Below are positions 1 through 10,062 of a stretch of DNA of 64,000 bases, one piece after another. Position numbers and translations under genes: made by a program. Origin of the DNA: Tachypleus tridentatus (taxonomy: Eukaryota; Arthropoda; Merostomata; Xiphosura; Limulidae); assembly GCF_004210375.1 (NCBI RefSeq), contig NC_134829.1:53684107-53748106 (forward strand), read 5' to 3'. The number at the start of each line of letters is the position of its first letter. Within the stretch, counting starts at the first letter, position 1. Under the pieces are notes generated by a model. It did no database searches. It saw only the letters and a program-made list of their open reading frames with translations, and was not told the origin of the DNA.

Positions 1-90
1 AAAGAGCTCAAAGAAAAGATTCTTTTCTATTTTGATGGTTTAGTTGTACAGTAAGAATAAATGTCATTCATACAATTTCTGTTCTACCTG

Positions 91-364
91 GGCCCGGTTT
101 AGCCAAGTGAGTTGAGGCGTTCGACTCGTACTCTGAAGGTCGCATGTTCGAAACCCCGTCTCACCAATCATGCTCGCCCTTTCAGCCGTGGGAGTGTTAT
201 TACGTGCGTTCAGTCTCATTATTCATTGGTTAAAGAGTAACCCAAGAGTTGACTGTAAGTGGTGGTAACTAGCTGCCTTCCCTCTATTCTTACACTTCTA
301 TATTAGGGACGGTTAGCGCAGATAGCTCTCGAGTAGCATTGCGCGAAATTAAAAAAACAAACAC
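91..364 (+). mobile_element. tRNA-derived SINE, left flank
   Basis: The copy starts with a tRNA-like head (A-box-like TAGCCAAGTGAG, B-box-like GTTCGAAACC). The usual body follows: a GTTATTACGTG block, AGTAACCCAAGAGTTG, CTAGCTGCCTTCCCTC, TTAGGGACGGTTAGCG. It ends GCGCGAAATT plus an A-rich tail. It lies outside the 6 kb array, just left of its edge, and is a moderately diverged copy of the main SINE family of this window. Confidence 0.85.
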
Positions 365-410
365 TGTTCTGCTTACAGTGAGTTCTCAGAAATTTTTTTT
401 TTTGAATTTA

Positions 411-547
411 ACATCTACATTGAGTAGATCAGGTGTAAATGTAACATCTACATTGAGTAGATCAGGTGTAAGTACATCTACATTGAGTAGATCAGGTGTA
501 AATGTAACATCTACATTGAGTAGATCAGGTGTAAGTACATCTACATT
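411..547. repeat. Minisatellite of alternating 33- and 30-bp monomers
   Basis: The core ACATCTACATTGAGTAGATC recurs at 411, 444, 474, 507 and partly at 537. Monomers alternate between 33 bp (ending AAATGTA) and 30 bp (ending AAGT), so the true period is 63 bp, twice over. Units 2-4 have a single diverged monomer at the matching place (5612, 11687, 17866), so the expansion is private to the outermost unit. Both lengths are multiples of three, so a frame stays open on each strand, but no gene is evident. Confidence 0.9.
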
Positions 548-1250
548 GTAAAAATAATGAAATTTATGCACTCAGTAGCTTTCAAGCTATCACGAAACGA
601 AACTGTTTACTCAGGTTACAACCTGTAAATAATAACAAAGGGCATTTTATTTCCATACTTTATTTCACGTCTTCAAGTATAATACGTATTAATACCTTCA
701 ACAATCAAAACAACTTAGGTGTAGACTACATACTGTTACACTGGTTCAAAATTCCCTTAACTTATTGTACGTAAAAGTTTCAATTGTTATCTCTACCACC
801 AAAGGTGGACAGAGGTCATGTTTTCATTCCTGTTCGTGTTTGTCAAAGGTTATGTTTTTACCTTCGTGCGTACCAGTAAGATTTCTCGGAAACGGCTGAA
901 TTAATTTGGACGAAAATTAATATACTTTTGGATATCGATCTAACTTACTTAGAAGTTAATAGCTTTTGAAGGGCAAAGATCACAGAAAAATTACGAAAAT
1001 TTAAAAACTCCATATCTTAACGTTGATTTTTCACACTGTGTTTTCCACACAGTATTTGCTCTAAATTGGCGGTCGGAATTATTCGAATGCTGATGAAACA
1101 TTATTGTCCTGTAAAAACGGCGAGTGTTAATCGATAATGACGGATATTCGGACACGTTTCTTTTTTTTTGTTTTTGAGGGCCTCAACTGATCAATGCTGC
1201 GTGGCAGAAGTATGCACTCCACTGATATGCTTTTCTTCTGTCATTACGTG

Positions 1251-1420
1251 TTGTGGGGGCGTTATAAAGTGACAATAAATCCTATTTGTCATTGGTAAAA
1301 GAGTAGCTTAAGAGTTGGCCGTGGGCAGTAATGACTATCTGCCCTTCCCCTAGTCTTACACTGCTAAATTGGAGTCGGATAACGCAGATAAACCTCATAT
1401 AGGTTGGCGCGAAATTCGAA
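1251..1420 (+). mobile_element. SINE fragment without tRNA head (unit 1)
   Basis: The body and 3' end of the main SINE family are present (GGGGGCGTTATAAAGTGAC through GCGCGAAATTC). The tRNA-like head upstream is missing or too diverged to recognise. The same insertion sits at the matching place in units 2-4, so it predates the amplification. Confidence 0.8.
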
Positions 1421-1660
1421 CACAACGTACGACATTGGTTTTCAATGTTAGATAAAATCTCTCTATTGGCCGAATTTTGCGTCCGATTTATAGCATTAGG
1501 CTTAGAAAGAAATTTATTCATAAAGGAAAATTTAATAAAGAACAAAATATATAAAACAATAAATTTTATTTGACCGCCACATTGATCAGTAATCATAAAA
1601 TTGTCGAAAAGTACAAAGTAATAATTAACTTTGTGTGAGAGAAAAATGGTTTAAACTTAC

Positions 1661-1763
1661 CTTTTAAGGCTTGTTTGTATAAATATATTTGTTTCTTTAT
1701 TTCGAACATTCGCGAAATACAGATAAAGGTTGATCCCACCAAACGGCATTATATTATAACAGT
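1661..1763 (-). other. Exon-like tract on the minus strand (unit 1)
   Basis: Read on the minus strand, a pyrimidine-rich acceptor (CATCTCTCTTGACAG) is followed by 103 nt with one open frame and then a consensus donor (AAAAG/GTAAGT). The frame includes CYNIMPFGGINLYLYF and FANVRNKETNIF, which I do not recognise. The sites and the open tract recur at 6739-6841, 12818-12920 and 18997-19098; the last has lost one base. No partner exons were found, so this may be an exon carried along in the duplication or a chance match. Confidence 0.25.
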
Positions 1764-2347
1764 CTGTCAAGAGAGATGGCAGCTTGTCAACGGTACACGC
1801 CGCCAACATTTGAACCTTTTGAAATATTATACATACCATAATTACACAACGCTACAATGTACAACTAGAGAGATAAAAGATTGTGTAGTGGGCAAAGCGT
1901 TATGTGCAACATACGTAAAAATATGTAGAAAAAACGTAAGCACAGAGCTACACAATGGTGTGCTATGCTCACCGTGGACATCGAAACTCGTTTGTTAAAA
2001 TCGTAAGACATTCTTTAGTTTTACAGTTGAGTTACTAGAACCAAAACAAACAGATATGACCTTTTTTCTGACATCAACCACTTGTTTGTTTACTTTATTG
2101 AAGGACAAAACTTTACAGTAGGCCATCCTTACTCTGTTCACCGTGGGAAATTGAATTTCGAATTTTAGCTTTGTAAGCCTGTTAATTTATAGTTAACACA
2201 CGAGGGTAAGTAAATAAAATTACACATTAATGAAGAAATCTTAGGTTATCTTTGTAATTTGACGTAATATCAAACTGTGGCTATTAAATGAACAGTCGTA
2301 AACACGAAATAACAAATATGTACTTATTTTACTTATATAGATACTAA

Positions 2348-2446
2348 AGAAGCTACTCGTTTTACATCTACAAATATTCCAGAAGCTACATGTTTTACTT
2401 ATGTAGATGTTACAGAACCTACACGTTGCTAAAATGTCTATATTTC
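2348..2446. repeat. 33-bp minisatellite (unit 1)
   Basis: Three monomers begin AGAAGCTAC, AGAAGCTAC and AGAACCTAC at 2348, 2381 and 2414; the third is diverged. The copies in units 2 (8285), 3 (14361) and 4 (20533) differ in number. Confidence 0.7.
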
Positions 2447-2756
2447 TAAATCGACTACCAATATATGTATATACATTTTTACCATCGTGCAGAAGAGAAA
2501 TAAATATTTTAAAAGAATTTTTTTGATTGGTCAATAAAGCTGTACTCTATGGACACTTGTTTTAAAAGGTGACTGAAAGAGATTTTAAACTTGTAACAGC
2601 AGTTATTGTTCACCAGAGACTTCCACCCAGAGTGAAGAGTCATTATCGGTCCCCAATTCATTGATAAAGAATGTAAGACATAAAGAAGAAAATTATACTT
2701 TCTTTTGGTAACCGCAAGAAGTTCAATAAACACCATGTCAGTTTCCATTCAGGTGA

Positions 2757-3031
2757 GGTCCGGCATGATCAGTTAATTAGCGTGATCGAATCGTAATCTA
2801 AAAGTCGCGAGTTTGAATTCCCGTCCACCAGACATGTTTGCCCTTTCAGCTATAGTGGGCCTTATAACGTGACGGTAAATCCCTCTATACGTTGGTAAAA
2901 TAGTAGCCCGAAAGTTTAAAGTGAGTAATAAAGACCAATTGTCATTCCTCTGGTCTTACATTACTAAATTAGGAACGAGTAGGGAAGATAGCACTGGTGT
3001 AGTTTTGCGCGAAATTTAAAAACAAACAAAC
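2757..3031 (+). mobile_element. Full-length SINE (unit 1)
   Basis: It has a tRNA-like head (GCATGATCAGTTAATTAGCG; B-box-like GTTTGAATTCC), then the standard body and a GCGCGAAATTTAAAAACAAA tail. It is shared at the matching place by all four units. Confidence 0.85.
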
Positions 3032-3389
3032 CATTCGTTGAATTTGTTTACATGTAGAAGACTAAGTACCTGTTATGGGAATATTATTTACTTTTGAGAC
3101 ACGTTCTTTGTTAAGTTTGCTACAATAACAATAGTATTTACTTAGAATGTCAGCAGAACGAAGAAGAAATCGTGAGCACTACATACAATTTTTGTTTTTC
3201 TGGAAAGATACGTTTGTCTGGAAACTGAACTAATTTTCTTGTAGTAATACTAGTTTTTACCTACTCATGAGGAACTTATAAATATATATATATATTTGTT
3301 TTTGTATAAGTGTAATAAAGCTAGTTTATAAATATATTTGTTAGAATGTTCATTGGCCTATTAATACACCCGTTTTGTTTTGTTTTTAG

Positions 3390-3661
3390 CTCCTGCCAAA
3401 AGTGTGACGTTTTAGCGATAAAAGGTTTCGAAAACTACTTGGAAGGTGTGGCCTTCAGCCACAACAAGAAAATAGTAAAAAATCTCTTCACGATGACACG
3501 TGGTGTTAATAAACCAATTGAAGAGCTCTATTTGAGAAAATATTATGACAACTTTACGCATCGTTTATTGACTCTGACTATAAATATGACAATGAGCACA
3601 ACTAGAAGCCACATCACTCACAAGTTTCGTTTAGAAACCACCAAAGATGTTTCAGAAAAAG
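3390..3661 (+). other. Unassigned exon-like tract, open in unit 1
   Basis: The tract is 272 nt between a strong acceptor (TTTTGTTTTTAG) and a consensus donor (AAAAAG/GTAAGA). It is open in one frame for about 90 codons. The frame includes CQKCDVLAIKGFENY, two possible N-glycosylation sites (NFT, NMT) and a polar end (FRLETTKDVSEK). I do not recognise the family. It lies about 0.3 kb upstream of the glycine-rich coding exon. Splicing 3661 to the acceptor before 3996 would add EEL and stop at a TGA that overlaps the ATG of the glycine-rich frame. No upstream exon is evident. It may be a real coding exon or a relic duplicated with the unit. Confidence 0.4.
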
Positions 3662-3835
3662 GTAAGACATTAATGATATTTGATATAAAACAATATAAAT
3701 GAAAAGTTACAGAAACAAAGTAGAAATATTTAAAATAAACTAAAGTTATATGTTTAGATGAAACTATGTCTGGCTGTTTCTCTTCATACTTTGCATTTTT
3801 AGTTTAATTTACAAATCCAGTTCAAAGTATTAATT

Positions 3836-3962
3836 TTCAAGTGGACCACATGGTAACATAAGACTTAATCAACACTACAATTTGGTTTTACAATATGATT
3901 TAATTTATTTTTTATCAAATGGACCACATGGTAACATAAGACTTAATCAACATCACGTTTTT
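3836..3962. repeat. 78-bp tandem repeat upstream of the glycine-rich gene (unit 1)
   Basis: The block TGGACCACATGGTAACATAA occurs at 3842 and again at 3920, 78 bp apart. It ends just before the coding exon. Units 1 and 2 have two monomers; units 3 and 4 have three. The position would suit a promoter or intron element, but nothing shows function. Confidence 0.75.
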
Positions 3963-4002
3963 TGTAGTTTTTTTTCCTTCCGCTGTGTTTGTCAGAAGAG
4001 CT

Positions 4003-4446
4003 ATGACGTCTCTTTACTTTTATCTATCGTTAAAGTTGTTTGTTATCATCTGGTTCACCGTTCTGGTTCTGGCTATACGAGCAGAGGAGAAAACTATTGA
4101 TGAGAAAGAAGACTTACAGGCTGAGGCAACCGGGTACGGTGGCGGATATGGCGGAGGTTACGGTGGAGGCTATGGCGGAGGTTACGGCGGAGGCTATGGT
4201 GGAGGTTACGGGGGAGGTATCGGCGGAATTGGTGGCATAGGTGGAATTGGAGGTTTTGGAGGAGGCGCTAGGCTTATTTCTATTCCAATAGGTCTTACTG
4301 GTGTTGTACTTGGAGGAGGCTATGGCGGTGGACTTGGTGGTTATGGTGGTGGACTTGGTGGCTATGGTGGTGGAGGTGGTGGCTATGGTGGTAGAGGTGG
4401 TCGAGGTGGAAGATATGGGGGACGATATGGCTGGTGGTGGGATTAA
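4003..4446 (+). CDS. Secreted glycine-rich repeat protein, intact copy
   Basis: The frame is 147 residues and the first ATG is at 4003. Residues 1-27 form a signal peptide with a long hydrophobic core (LFVIIWFTVLVLA) and a plausible cut after AIRA. An acidic spacer follows (EEKTIDEKEDLQAEATG), then seven GYGG units, four IGG units, a short non-repeat insert (ARLISIPIGLTGVVL), LGGY repeats, an RGGRGGRYGG stretch and a Trp-rich end (YGWWWD). The composition resembles arthropod glycine-rich cuticle proteins and spider glycine-rich antimicrobial peptides such as acanthoscurrin; I cannot choose between these roles. The coding exon has an acceptor-like TTTGTCAG seven bases before the ATG. The stop lies two bases before a donor-like AAAG/GTCAGT, so the rest of the 3' UTR would be in the next exon. 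This is the only one of four copies with an ATG and an unbroken frame. Confidence 0.8.
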   Translation: MTSLYFYLSLKLFVIIWFTVLVLAIRAEEKTIDEKEDLQAEATGYGGGYGGGYGGGYGGGYGGGYGGGYGGGIGGIGGIGGIGGFGGGARLISIPIGLTGVVLGGGYGGGLGGYGGGLGGYGGGGGGYGGRGGRGGRYGGRYGWWWD

Positions 4447-4735
4447 AGGTCAGTATATGATCTATGTTTCAATATAAAACAACATTGAGAACAATTTGTT
4501 ATCAAGTCATAATAACAGCCATTCATGTTAAACTTTAGTTACGTTTCACCAGAGATAAGGGTTTGTTCCCCTTCCAGTTATTTACATTAACCTTTTATCA
4601 ATTATGCAATGAAAATATGTTTTGTTAATATTTTTGTTTGTACACATGAAAAAAAATTATCTTTATTAAACATCAGTGGGAATGATGATCATTGTTGGCT
4701 CTACTTTCTATCTCTCATTAACATTTATTTTGCAG

Positions 4736-4900
4736 GACAAGTACCATCATATCCACTTCAATCATTTGAAATCTTACCGTATCAGTGAGGTGTCCCTGAT
4801 GTCGAAAAACTCCTGTTAGAAATGATAAAATTTTGTCTCCTGTAATATATGAAAAAAACTGTAAAATTTCATCAAATAAAAACTGTTTAATTTTGATTAA
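4736..4900 (+). other. 3' UTR exon and polyA signal of the intact glycine-rich gene
   Basis: A pyrimidine-rich acceptor (CATTTATTTTGCAG) ends a putative 287-nt intron (4449-4735). The exon carries AATAAA at 4875-4880. The 3' end near 4900 is a guess. A stop codon this close to the last junction would not trigger nonsense-mediated decay. The matching exons start at 10811, 16991 and 23143. Confidence 0.55.
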
Positions 4901-4922
4901 ATAACCAATTAGTTTTCTTTTT

Positions 4923-4947
4923 AATAACGTTGCTTCTAAACGTTATT
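4923..4947. other. Perfect hairpin downstream of the polyA signal
   Basis: AATAACGTT and AACGTTATT form a 9-bp perfect stem around GCTTCTA. It lies about 45 nt past AATAAA and is unchanged in units 2 and 3; in unit 4 the place is lost in the gap. It may be a 3'-end element or chance. Confidence 0.4.
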
Positions 4948-6332
4948 GTAAAAAACAAGAAATTAATGTACACCATTTCGTAGTACTCTGTTAAAAATAA
5001 AGCACGTGATTACACGTTCTGGAAAATGTGTCAGATGGTTCGAGATTGGACATTTGTTTGTACTGAAATACTGGTGTTCCGTTGATGAACCAATCAGGTG
5101 CAGTCTTACTTCACGAATTTATAAGTTTCAGAAGCTTTGATGATAAACTTATAAATACTATTCCATGAAATAATATTCTTTAACTACTGTTGGTATAATT
5201 TGGTTTAAAATACTAAACCAGAGATTGTTTAAATATGTTCACAATGTTATTAATATAATGCGAAATAAATTTCAATGCTATATCTCTGCTGTATAAGTAT
5301 AGTTTAGAGGAAAACAGTGTAACTATTAATGGCTGTGGCAAAGAGAACATCTTAAATAACCAAGGGTTTTTAAAATGTTAAAATAACAAACCATACTTCA
5401 GTTAGGTAGTAATGTTTATATCATCAAGCACAAAACCATTAAAATAGTTCAACAGTAATTATCCTGAAACATTACGATGAACAAGCATACAATTGACAGT
5501 TAACCCAAATATAGGATCGCAGTGTGTATGCAATATGATTGTTTAGTGGGCTGTTTACAAATGTCTTTTGTCATTTCGTTTATTTGCATTGAGAAGATAC
5601 CGTGTAAATTTCACATCTGCGTTGAGTGGATCAGGTGTAAATTTAAAATCTATATTGTAAAGATAATGAAATATATGCAGTCAGTAAATTTCAAGCTGCT
5701 ACGAAACAAAACTGTTTACTCAGGTTACAACATGTAAATAATAACAAAGGGCATTTTATTTCTGTACTTTATTACACGTCTTCAAGTATAATTCCTACTA
5801 ATAACTTTAACCACAAAACAATACAGAAATGGCTGCATATCGTTACACTGGTTCAAAATTTCTTGATCTATTGTACGTAAAGTTTTCATTTTTGTCTTTG
5901 CCACAATGAGTGCACAGAGGTTATGGTTTCATTCCTTTGTGTGTGTTTGTCGGAGGTTACATTTTATTTCTCTGTTTATCACCAAGATTTCTCCAAAACG
6001 GCTGAATGAATTTGGACGAAAATTGTTATACATATGGACATTGATATATGTCACAAGTTATTAGGTTTTGAGATTCAAAGTGACAGAAAAGTTACGAAAA
6101 TTCAAAAATCTCCATGTGTTAACGTTGATTTTTCACACAGTATTTGCTATACATTGGCGGTCGAAATCATTCGAATGCTGATAAAACATTATTTCTATTG
6201 TCCTGTAAAAACGGCGCGTGTTAATCGAAAATGACGGATATTCGGACACGTTTCTATGTTTTTTTTTTGAGGGCCACAACTGATCAATACTGCGTGGCAG
6301 AAGTATGCATTCCACTGATATGTTTTTCTTCT

Positions 6333-6497
6333 GTGAAGGCGTTATAAAGTGACAATCAATCCTATTTGTCACTGTTAAAAGAGTAGCAAGAGTTGGCCGT
6401 GGGCAGTAATGACTAGCTGCCCTTCCCCTTGTCTCACACTGCGAAATTGGATTCGGATAACGCAGATAAACCTCATATAGGTTTGCGCGAAATTCGA
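6333..6497 (+). mobile_element. SINE fragment without tRNA head (unit 2)
   Basis: Matches the unit 1 fragment at 1251, from GGCGTTATAAAGTGAC to GCGCGAAATTC. Confidence 0.8.
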
Positions 6498-6738
6498 ACA
6501 CAACGAACGACATTGGTTTTCAATGTCAAATAAAATCCATCTATTGGTCGAATTTTGCGTCCGATTTATAGCATTAGGCTTAGAAAGAAATTTATTCCTA
6601 AAGGAAAATTCAATAAAGAACAAAATATATAAAACAATAAATTTTATTTGACCGCCACATTGATCAGTAATCATAAAATTGTCGAAAAGTACAAAGTAAT
6701 AATTCACTTTGTGTGAGAGAAAAATGGTTTAAACTTAC

Positions 6739-6841
6739 CTTTTAAGGCTTGTTTGTATAAATATATTTGTTTCTTTATTTCGAACATTCGCGAAATACAG
6801 ATAAAGGTTGATCCCACCAAACGGCATTATATTATAACAGT
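6739..6841 (-). other. Exon-like tract on the minus strand (unit 2)
   Basis: Both splice-like sites and the 103-nt open tract are the same as in unit 1. Here the open frame also extends upstream past the acceptor for about 60 codons. Confidence 0.2.
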
Positions 6842-7027
6842 CTGTCAAGAGAGATGGCAGCTTATCAACGGTACACGCCGCCAACAATGGAACCTCTCTA
6901 ATGGAATAATGAGATTTCACTGTCACTCTTATAATGCACTGGCAGTTTTCCAGGGCGGAGAAGAATCTGTAGTAACGGATCACAAAATATGGAATCTGGG
7001 ATTTACAGTTTGCCGCGATAATCATTA

Positions 7028-7135
7028 GGCCATGTCCGACACAAGAAAATAAACGCTAAAATCAGGGATTCCATTCTACTTGGTGGACTTGACACATAGC
7101 CCGATGTGGTTTTGCTACAAGAAAACACACACAAA
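7028..7135 (+). mobile_element. Second SINE family, 3' part (unit 2)
   Basis: Contains ACGCTAAAATCAGGGATTCC, GGTGGACTTGACACATAGCC, CGATGTGGTTTTGCTACAAG and an ACACACAC tail. I recall this pattern as a tRNA-derived short repeat of horseshoe crabs. The head is degenerate. Confidence 0.55.
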
Positions 7136-7239
7136 AGAAAATGAAAAAAAAGTGAAAAGGATATTGTAACTTCGATCACCAGAGGGAGCTTGAAAGAAAA
7201 CGATTACGACATTTAACATTTCTGGTACTCATAATGTCT

Positions 7240-7366
7240 TCCAGTGGCACAACGTTATGTTTGTGTAGTTGAAACGCTAAAATCCAGGTTTCAATACCCG
7301 TGGAGTGCAGAGAACACTTTGTCCACTGTGTAGTTTTCTGTTTAATTTCAAATAAATAAGCAAACG
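7240..7366 (+). mobile_element. Third SINE family (unit 2)
   Basis: A tRNA-like start (CCAGTGGCACAACGTTATGT) with an AACGCTAAAATCCAGG core and a B-box-like GGTTTCAATACC is followed by GTGGAGTGCAGAG, CACTGTGTAGTTTTCTG and a poor AATAAATAAGCAAAC tail. Confidence 0.6.
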
Positions 7367-7498
7367 AATTGCTCACACTTATAAAACCTTTCAAAATTCC
7401 TGTTTTTGTACACACAGGTTGGATGTACCAGCATGTACAGGTTTTGGAGTATTAATGCAATTAAGATTAATTATCTATTTTTTGTGTGTTTTTTTGTA

Positions 7499-7749
7499 AT
7501 TTCGCGCAAAGCTACACGAGGGCTCTCTGCGCTAGTCGTCCTTAATTTAACAGTGTAAAACTACAGTGAAGTCAGCTAGTCATCACCACCCACCACTAAT
7601 TCTTGGGTTATTCTTTTACCATCGAATAGTGGGATTGAGCGTTACATTATAATTCCCACACGACTGAAAGCACGAGCATATTTAACGCGACGAAAATTCG
7701 AACTCGCGATTACAAGTGAAGTGACCTAACCACCTGGTGATATCGGCCA
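7499..7749 (-). mobile_element. Main-family SINE, minus strand (unit 2)
   Basis: The reversed order of the main SINE is clear: TTTCGCGCAAAGCTACACGA at the 3' end of the element, then the body, then the tRNA-like head ending near GGTGATATCGGCC. It is absent from unit 1. Confidence 0.85.
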
Positions 7750-8284
7750 TAAAGAGACATACAAAGGAAATATTACACACACTATAATTACACAACGTTA
7801 CAGTGTACGACTAGAGAGACAAAAGATTGTGTAGTGGGCAAAGCGTTGTGTGCAACATACGTAAAAAATATGTAGAAAAAAGGTAAGCACAGAGCTACAC
7901 AATGGTGTGCTATGCTCACCGTGGATATCGAAACTCGATTGTTAAAATTGTAAGACATTTTTAGTTTTACAGTTGAGTTACTAGAACCAAAACAAACAGA
8001 TATGACCTTATCTACCACTTGTTTGTTTACTTTATTGAAGGACAAAACTTTACAGTAGGTCATCCTTACTCTGTTCACCGTGGGAAATTGAATTTCGAAT
8101 TTTAGCTTTGTAGGCCTGTTAATTTATAGTTAACCCACGAGGGTAAGTAAATAAAATTACACATTAATGAAGAAATCTTAGGTTATCTTTGTAATTTGGC
8201 GTAATATCGAACTGTGGCTATTAAATGAACAGTCGTAAACACGAAATAACAAATATGTACTTATGTTACTTGTATAGATACTAA

Positions 8285-8383
8285 AGAAGCTACACGTTTT
8301 ACTTCTACAGATATTCCAGAAGCTACATGTTTTACTTATGTAGATATTACAGAACCTACACGTTGCTAAAATGTCTATATTTC
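8285..8383. repeat. 33-bp minisatellite (unit 2)
   Basis: Three monomers, the same number as unit 1. Confidence 0.65.
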
Positions 8384-8694
8384 TAAATCGACTACCAATA
8401 TATGTATATATATTTTTACCATCGTGCAGAAGAGAAATAAATATTTTAAAAGAATTTTTTGATTGGTCAATAAAGCTGTACTCTATGGACACTTGTTTTA
8501 AAAGGTGACTGAAAGAGGTTTTAAACTTGTAACAGCAGTTATTGTTCACCAGAGACTTCCAACCAGAGTGAAGAGTCATTATCGGTCACCAATTCATTGA
8601 TAAAGAATGTAAGACAGAAAGAAGAAAATTGTACTTTCTTTTGGTAACCGCAAGAAGTTCAATAAACACCATGTCAGTTTCCATTCAGGTGAGG

Positions 8695-8968
8695 TCCGGC
8701 ATGGTCAGTTAATTAGCGTGATCGAATCGTAATCTCAAAGTCGCGAGTTCGAATTCCCGTCCACCAAACATGCTTGCCCTATCAGCTATAGTGAGCCTTA
8801 TAATGTGACGGTAAATCCCACTATACGTTGGTAAAGTAGTAGCCTGAAATTTTAAAGTGAGTGGTAAAGACTAGTTGCCATCCCTCTGGTCTTACACCAC
8901 TAAATTAGGAACAAGTAGCGAAGATAGCACTCGTGTAGTTTTGCGCCAAATTTAAAAACGAACAAACC
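8695..8968 (+). mobile_element. Full-length SINE (unit 2)
   Basis: Same insertion as at 2757 in unit 1, with a clearer B box (GTTCGAATTCC). Confidence 0.85.
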
Positions 8969-9449
8969 ATTCCGTAGAATTTATTTAGACGTAAAAAACT
9001 AATTACCTTATTCCTTCGAAGTATATGCCCTTCGACAGTAGTGTAAAAAAGACACTTCGTAATCAGGAATCAGAATAGAAGTTTCTCATACTCCTAGAAA
9101 TGAATGTTGTAGTTAATTATTAATAAGACCTGTTATGGGAATATTCTTTACTTTTGAGACACGTTCTTTGTTAAGTTTGCTACAATAACAATAGTATTTA
9201 CTTAGAATGTCAGCAGAACGAAGAAGAAATCGTGAGCACTACATACAATTTTTGTTTTTCTGGAAAGATACGTTTGTCTGGAAACTGAATTAATTTTCTT
9301 GTAGTAATACTAGTTTTTACCTACTCATGCGGAACTTATAAATATATATATATATTTGTTTTTGTATAAGTGTAATAAAGCTAGTTTATAAATATATTTG
9401 TTAGAATGTTCATTGGCCTATTAATACACCCGTTTTGTTTTGTTTTTAG

Positions 9450-9722
9450 CTCCTGCCAAAAGTGTGACGTTTTAGCGATAAAAGGTTTCTAAAACTACTT
9501 GGAAGGTGTGGCCTTCAGCCACAACAAGAAAATAGTAAAAAATCTCTTCACGATGACACGTGGTGTTAATAAACCAATTGAAGAGCTCTATTTGAGAAAA
9601 TATTATGACAACTTTACGCATCGTTTATTGACTCTGACTATAAATATGACAATGAGCACAACTAGAAGCCACATCACTCACAAGTTTCGTTTAGAAACCA
9701 CCAAAGATGTTTCAGAAAAAAG
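9450..9722 (+). pseudogene. Exon-like tract, broken copy (unit 2)
   Basis: Matches the tract at 3390. Both splice-like sites are kept, but an in-frame TAA replaces the GAA of GFENY near 9489, and an extra A precedes the donor. Confidence 0.4.
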
Positions 9723-9891
9723 GTAAGACATTAATGATATTTGATATAAAACAATATAAATGAAAAGTTACAGAAACAAAGTAGAAATATTTAAAATAAA
9801 CTAAAGTTATATGTTTAGGTGAAACTATGTCTGGCTGTTTCTCTTCATACTTTGCATTTTTAGTTTAATTTACAAATCCAGTTCAAAGTAT

Positions 9892-10020
9892 TAATCTTCA
9901 AGTTAACCAAATGGTACCACAAGACTTAATCAACAATACAATTTGATTTTACAATATGGTTTAATTTATTTTTTATCAAATGGACCACATGGTAACATAA
10001 GACTTGATCAACATCACGTT
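9892..10020. repeat. 78-bp tandem repeat (unit 2)
   Basis: Two diverged monomers (TTAACCAAATGGTACCACAA and TGGACCACATGGTAACATAA) lie directly before the coding exon. Confidence 0.6.
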
Positions 10021-10062
10021 TTTTGTAGTTTTTTTCCTTCCGCTGTGTTTGTAAGAAGAGCT

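Larger units (their letters stand above)
411..5611 (+). repeat. Unit 1 of the 6 kb glycine-rich gene array (left edge)
   Basis: The unit is bounded by the match of 411 to 5612 and is 5.2 kb long. It contains in order: the minisatellite; AT-rich DNA with nothing recognisable (550-1250); a headless SINE; a minus-strand exon-like tract (1661-1763); a featureless stretch (1850-2345); a 33-bp minisatellite; a full SINE; an exon-like tract (3390-3661); a 78-bp repeat; and the glycine-rich gene with its 3' exon. The stretch 4948-5611 has no gene I can support. The unit lacks a segment of about 0.9 kb present near 6889-7780 in unit 2, and has many more substitutions than units 2-4 have among themselves. 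Confidence 0.9.

Noticed and set aside
411-547. Possible CRISPR-like array
   Set aside because: Monomers are contiguous with no unique spacers, and the genome is eukaryotic.
339-571. Ser/Thr repeat frames on both strands
   Set aside because: They are produced by the minisatellite whose monomers are multiples of three; the plus frame starts at TTG or similar and has no gene context.
1661-1763. MPFG in the minus-strand tract as a reverse transcriptase motif
   Set aside because: One four-residue match with no other reverse transcriptase motif in any unit.
4040-4240. Met/Ala/Glu/Val-rich frame overlapping the glycine-rich gene
   Set aside because: It is the shifted reading of GGY codons and has no signal peptide or other support.
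5522-5737. 71-codon frame repeated identically in units 2-4
   Set aside because: It overlaps the degenerate minisatellite monomer, has no family match, and its recurrence is explained by unit identity.
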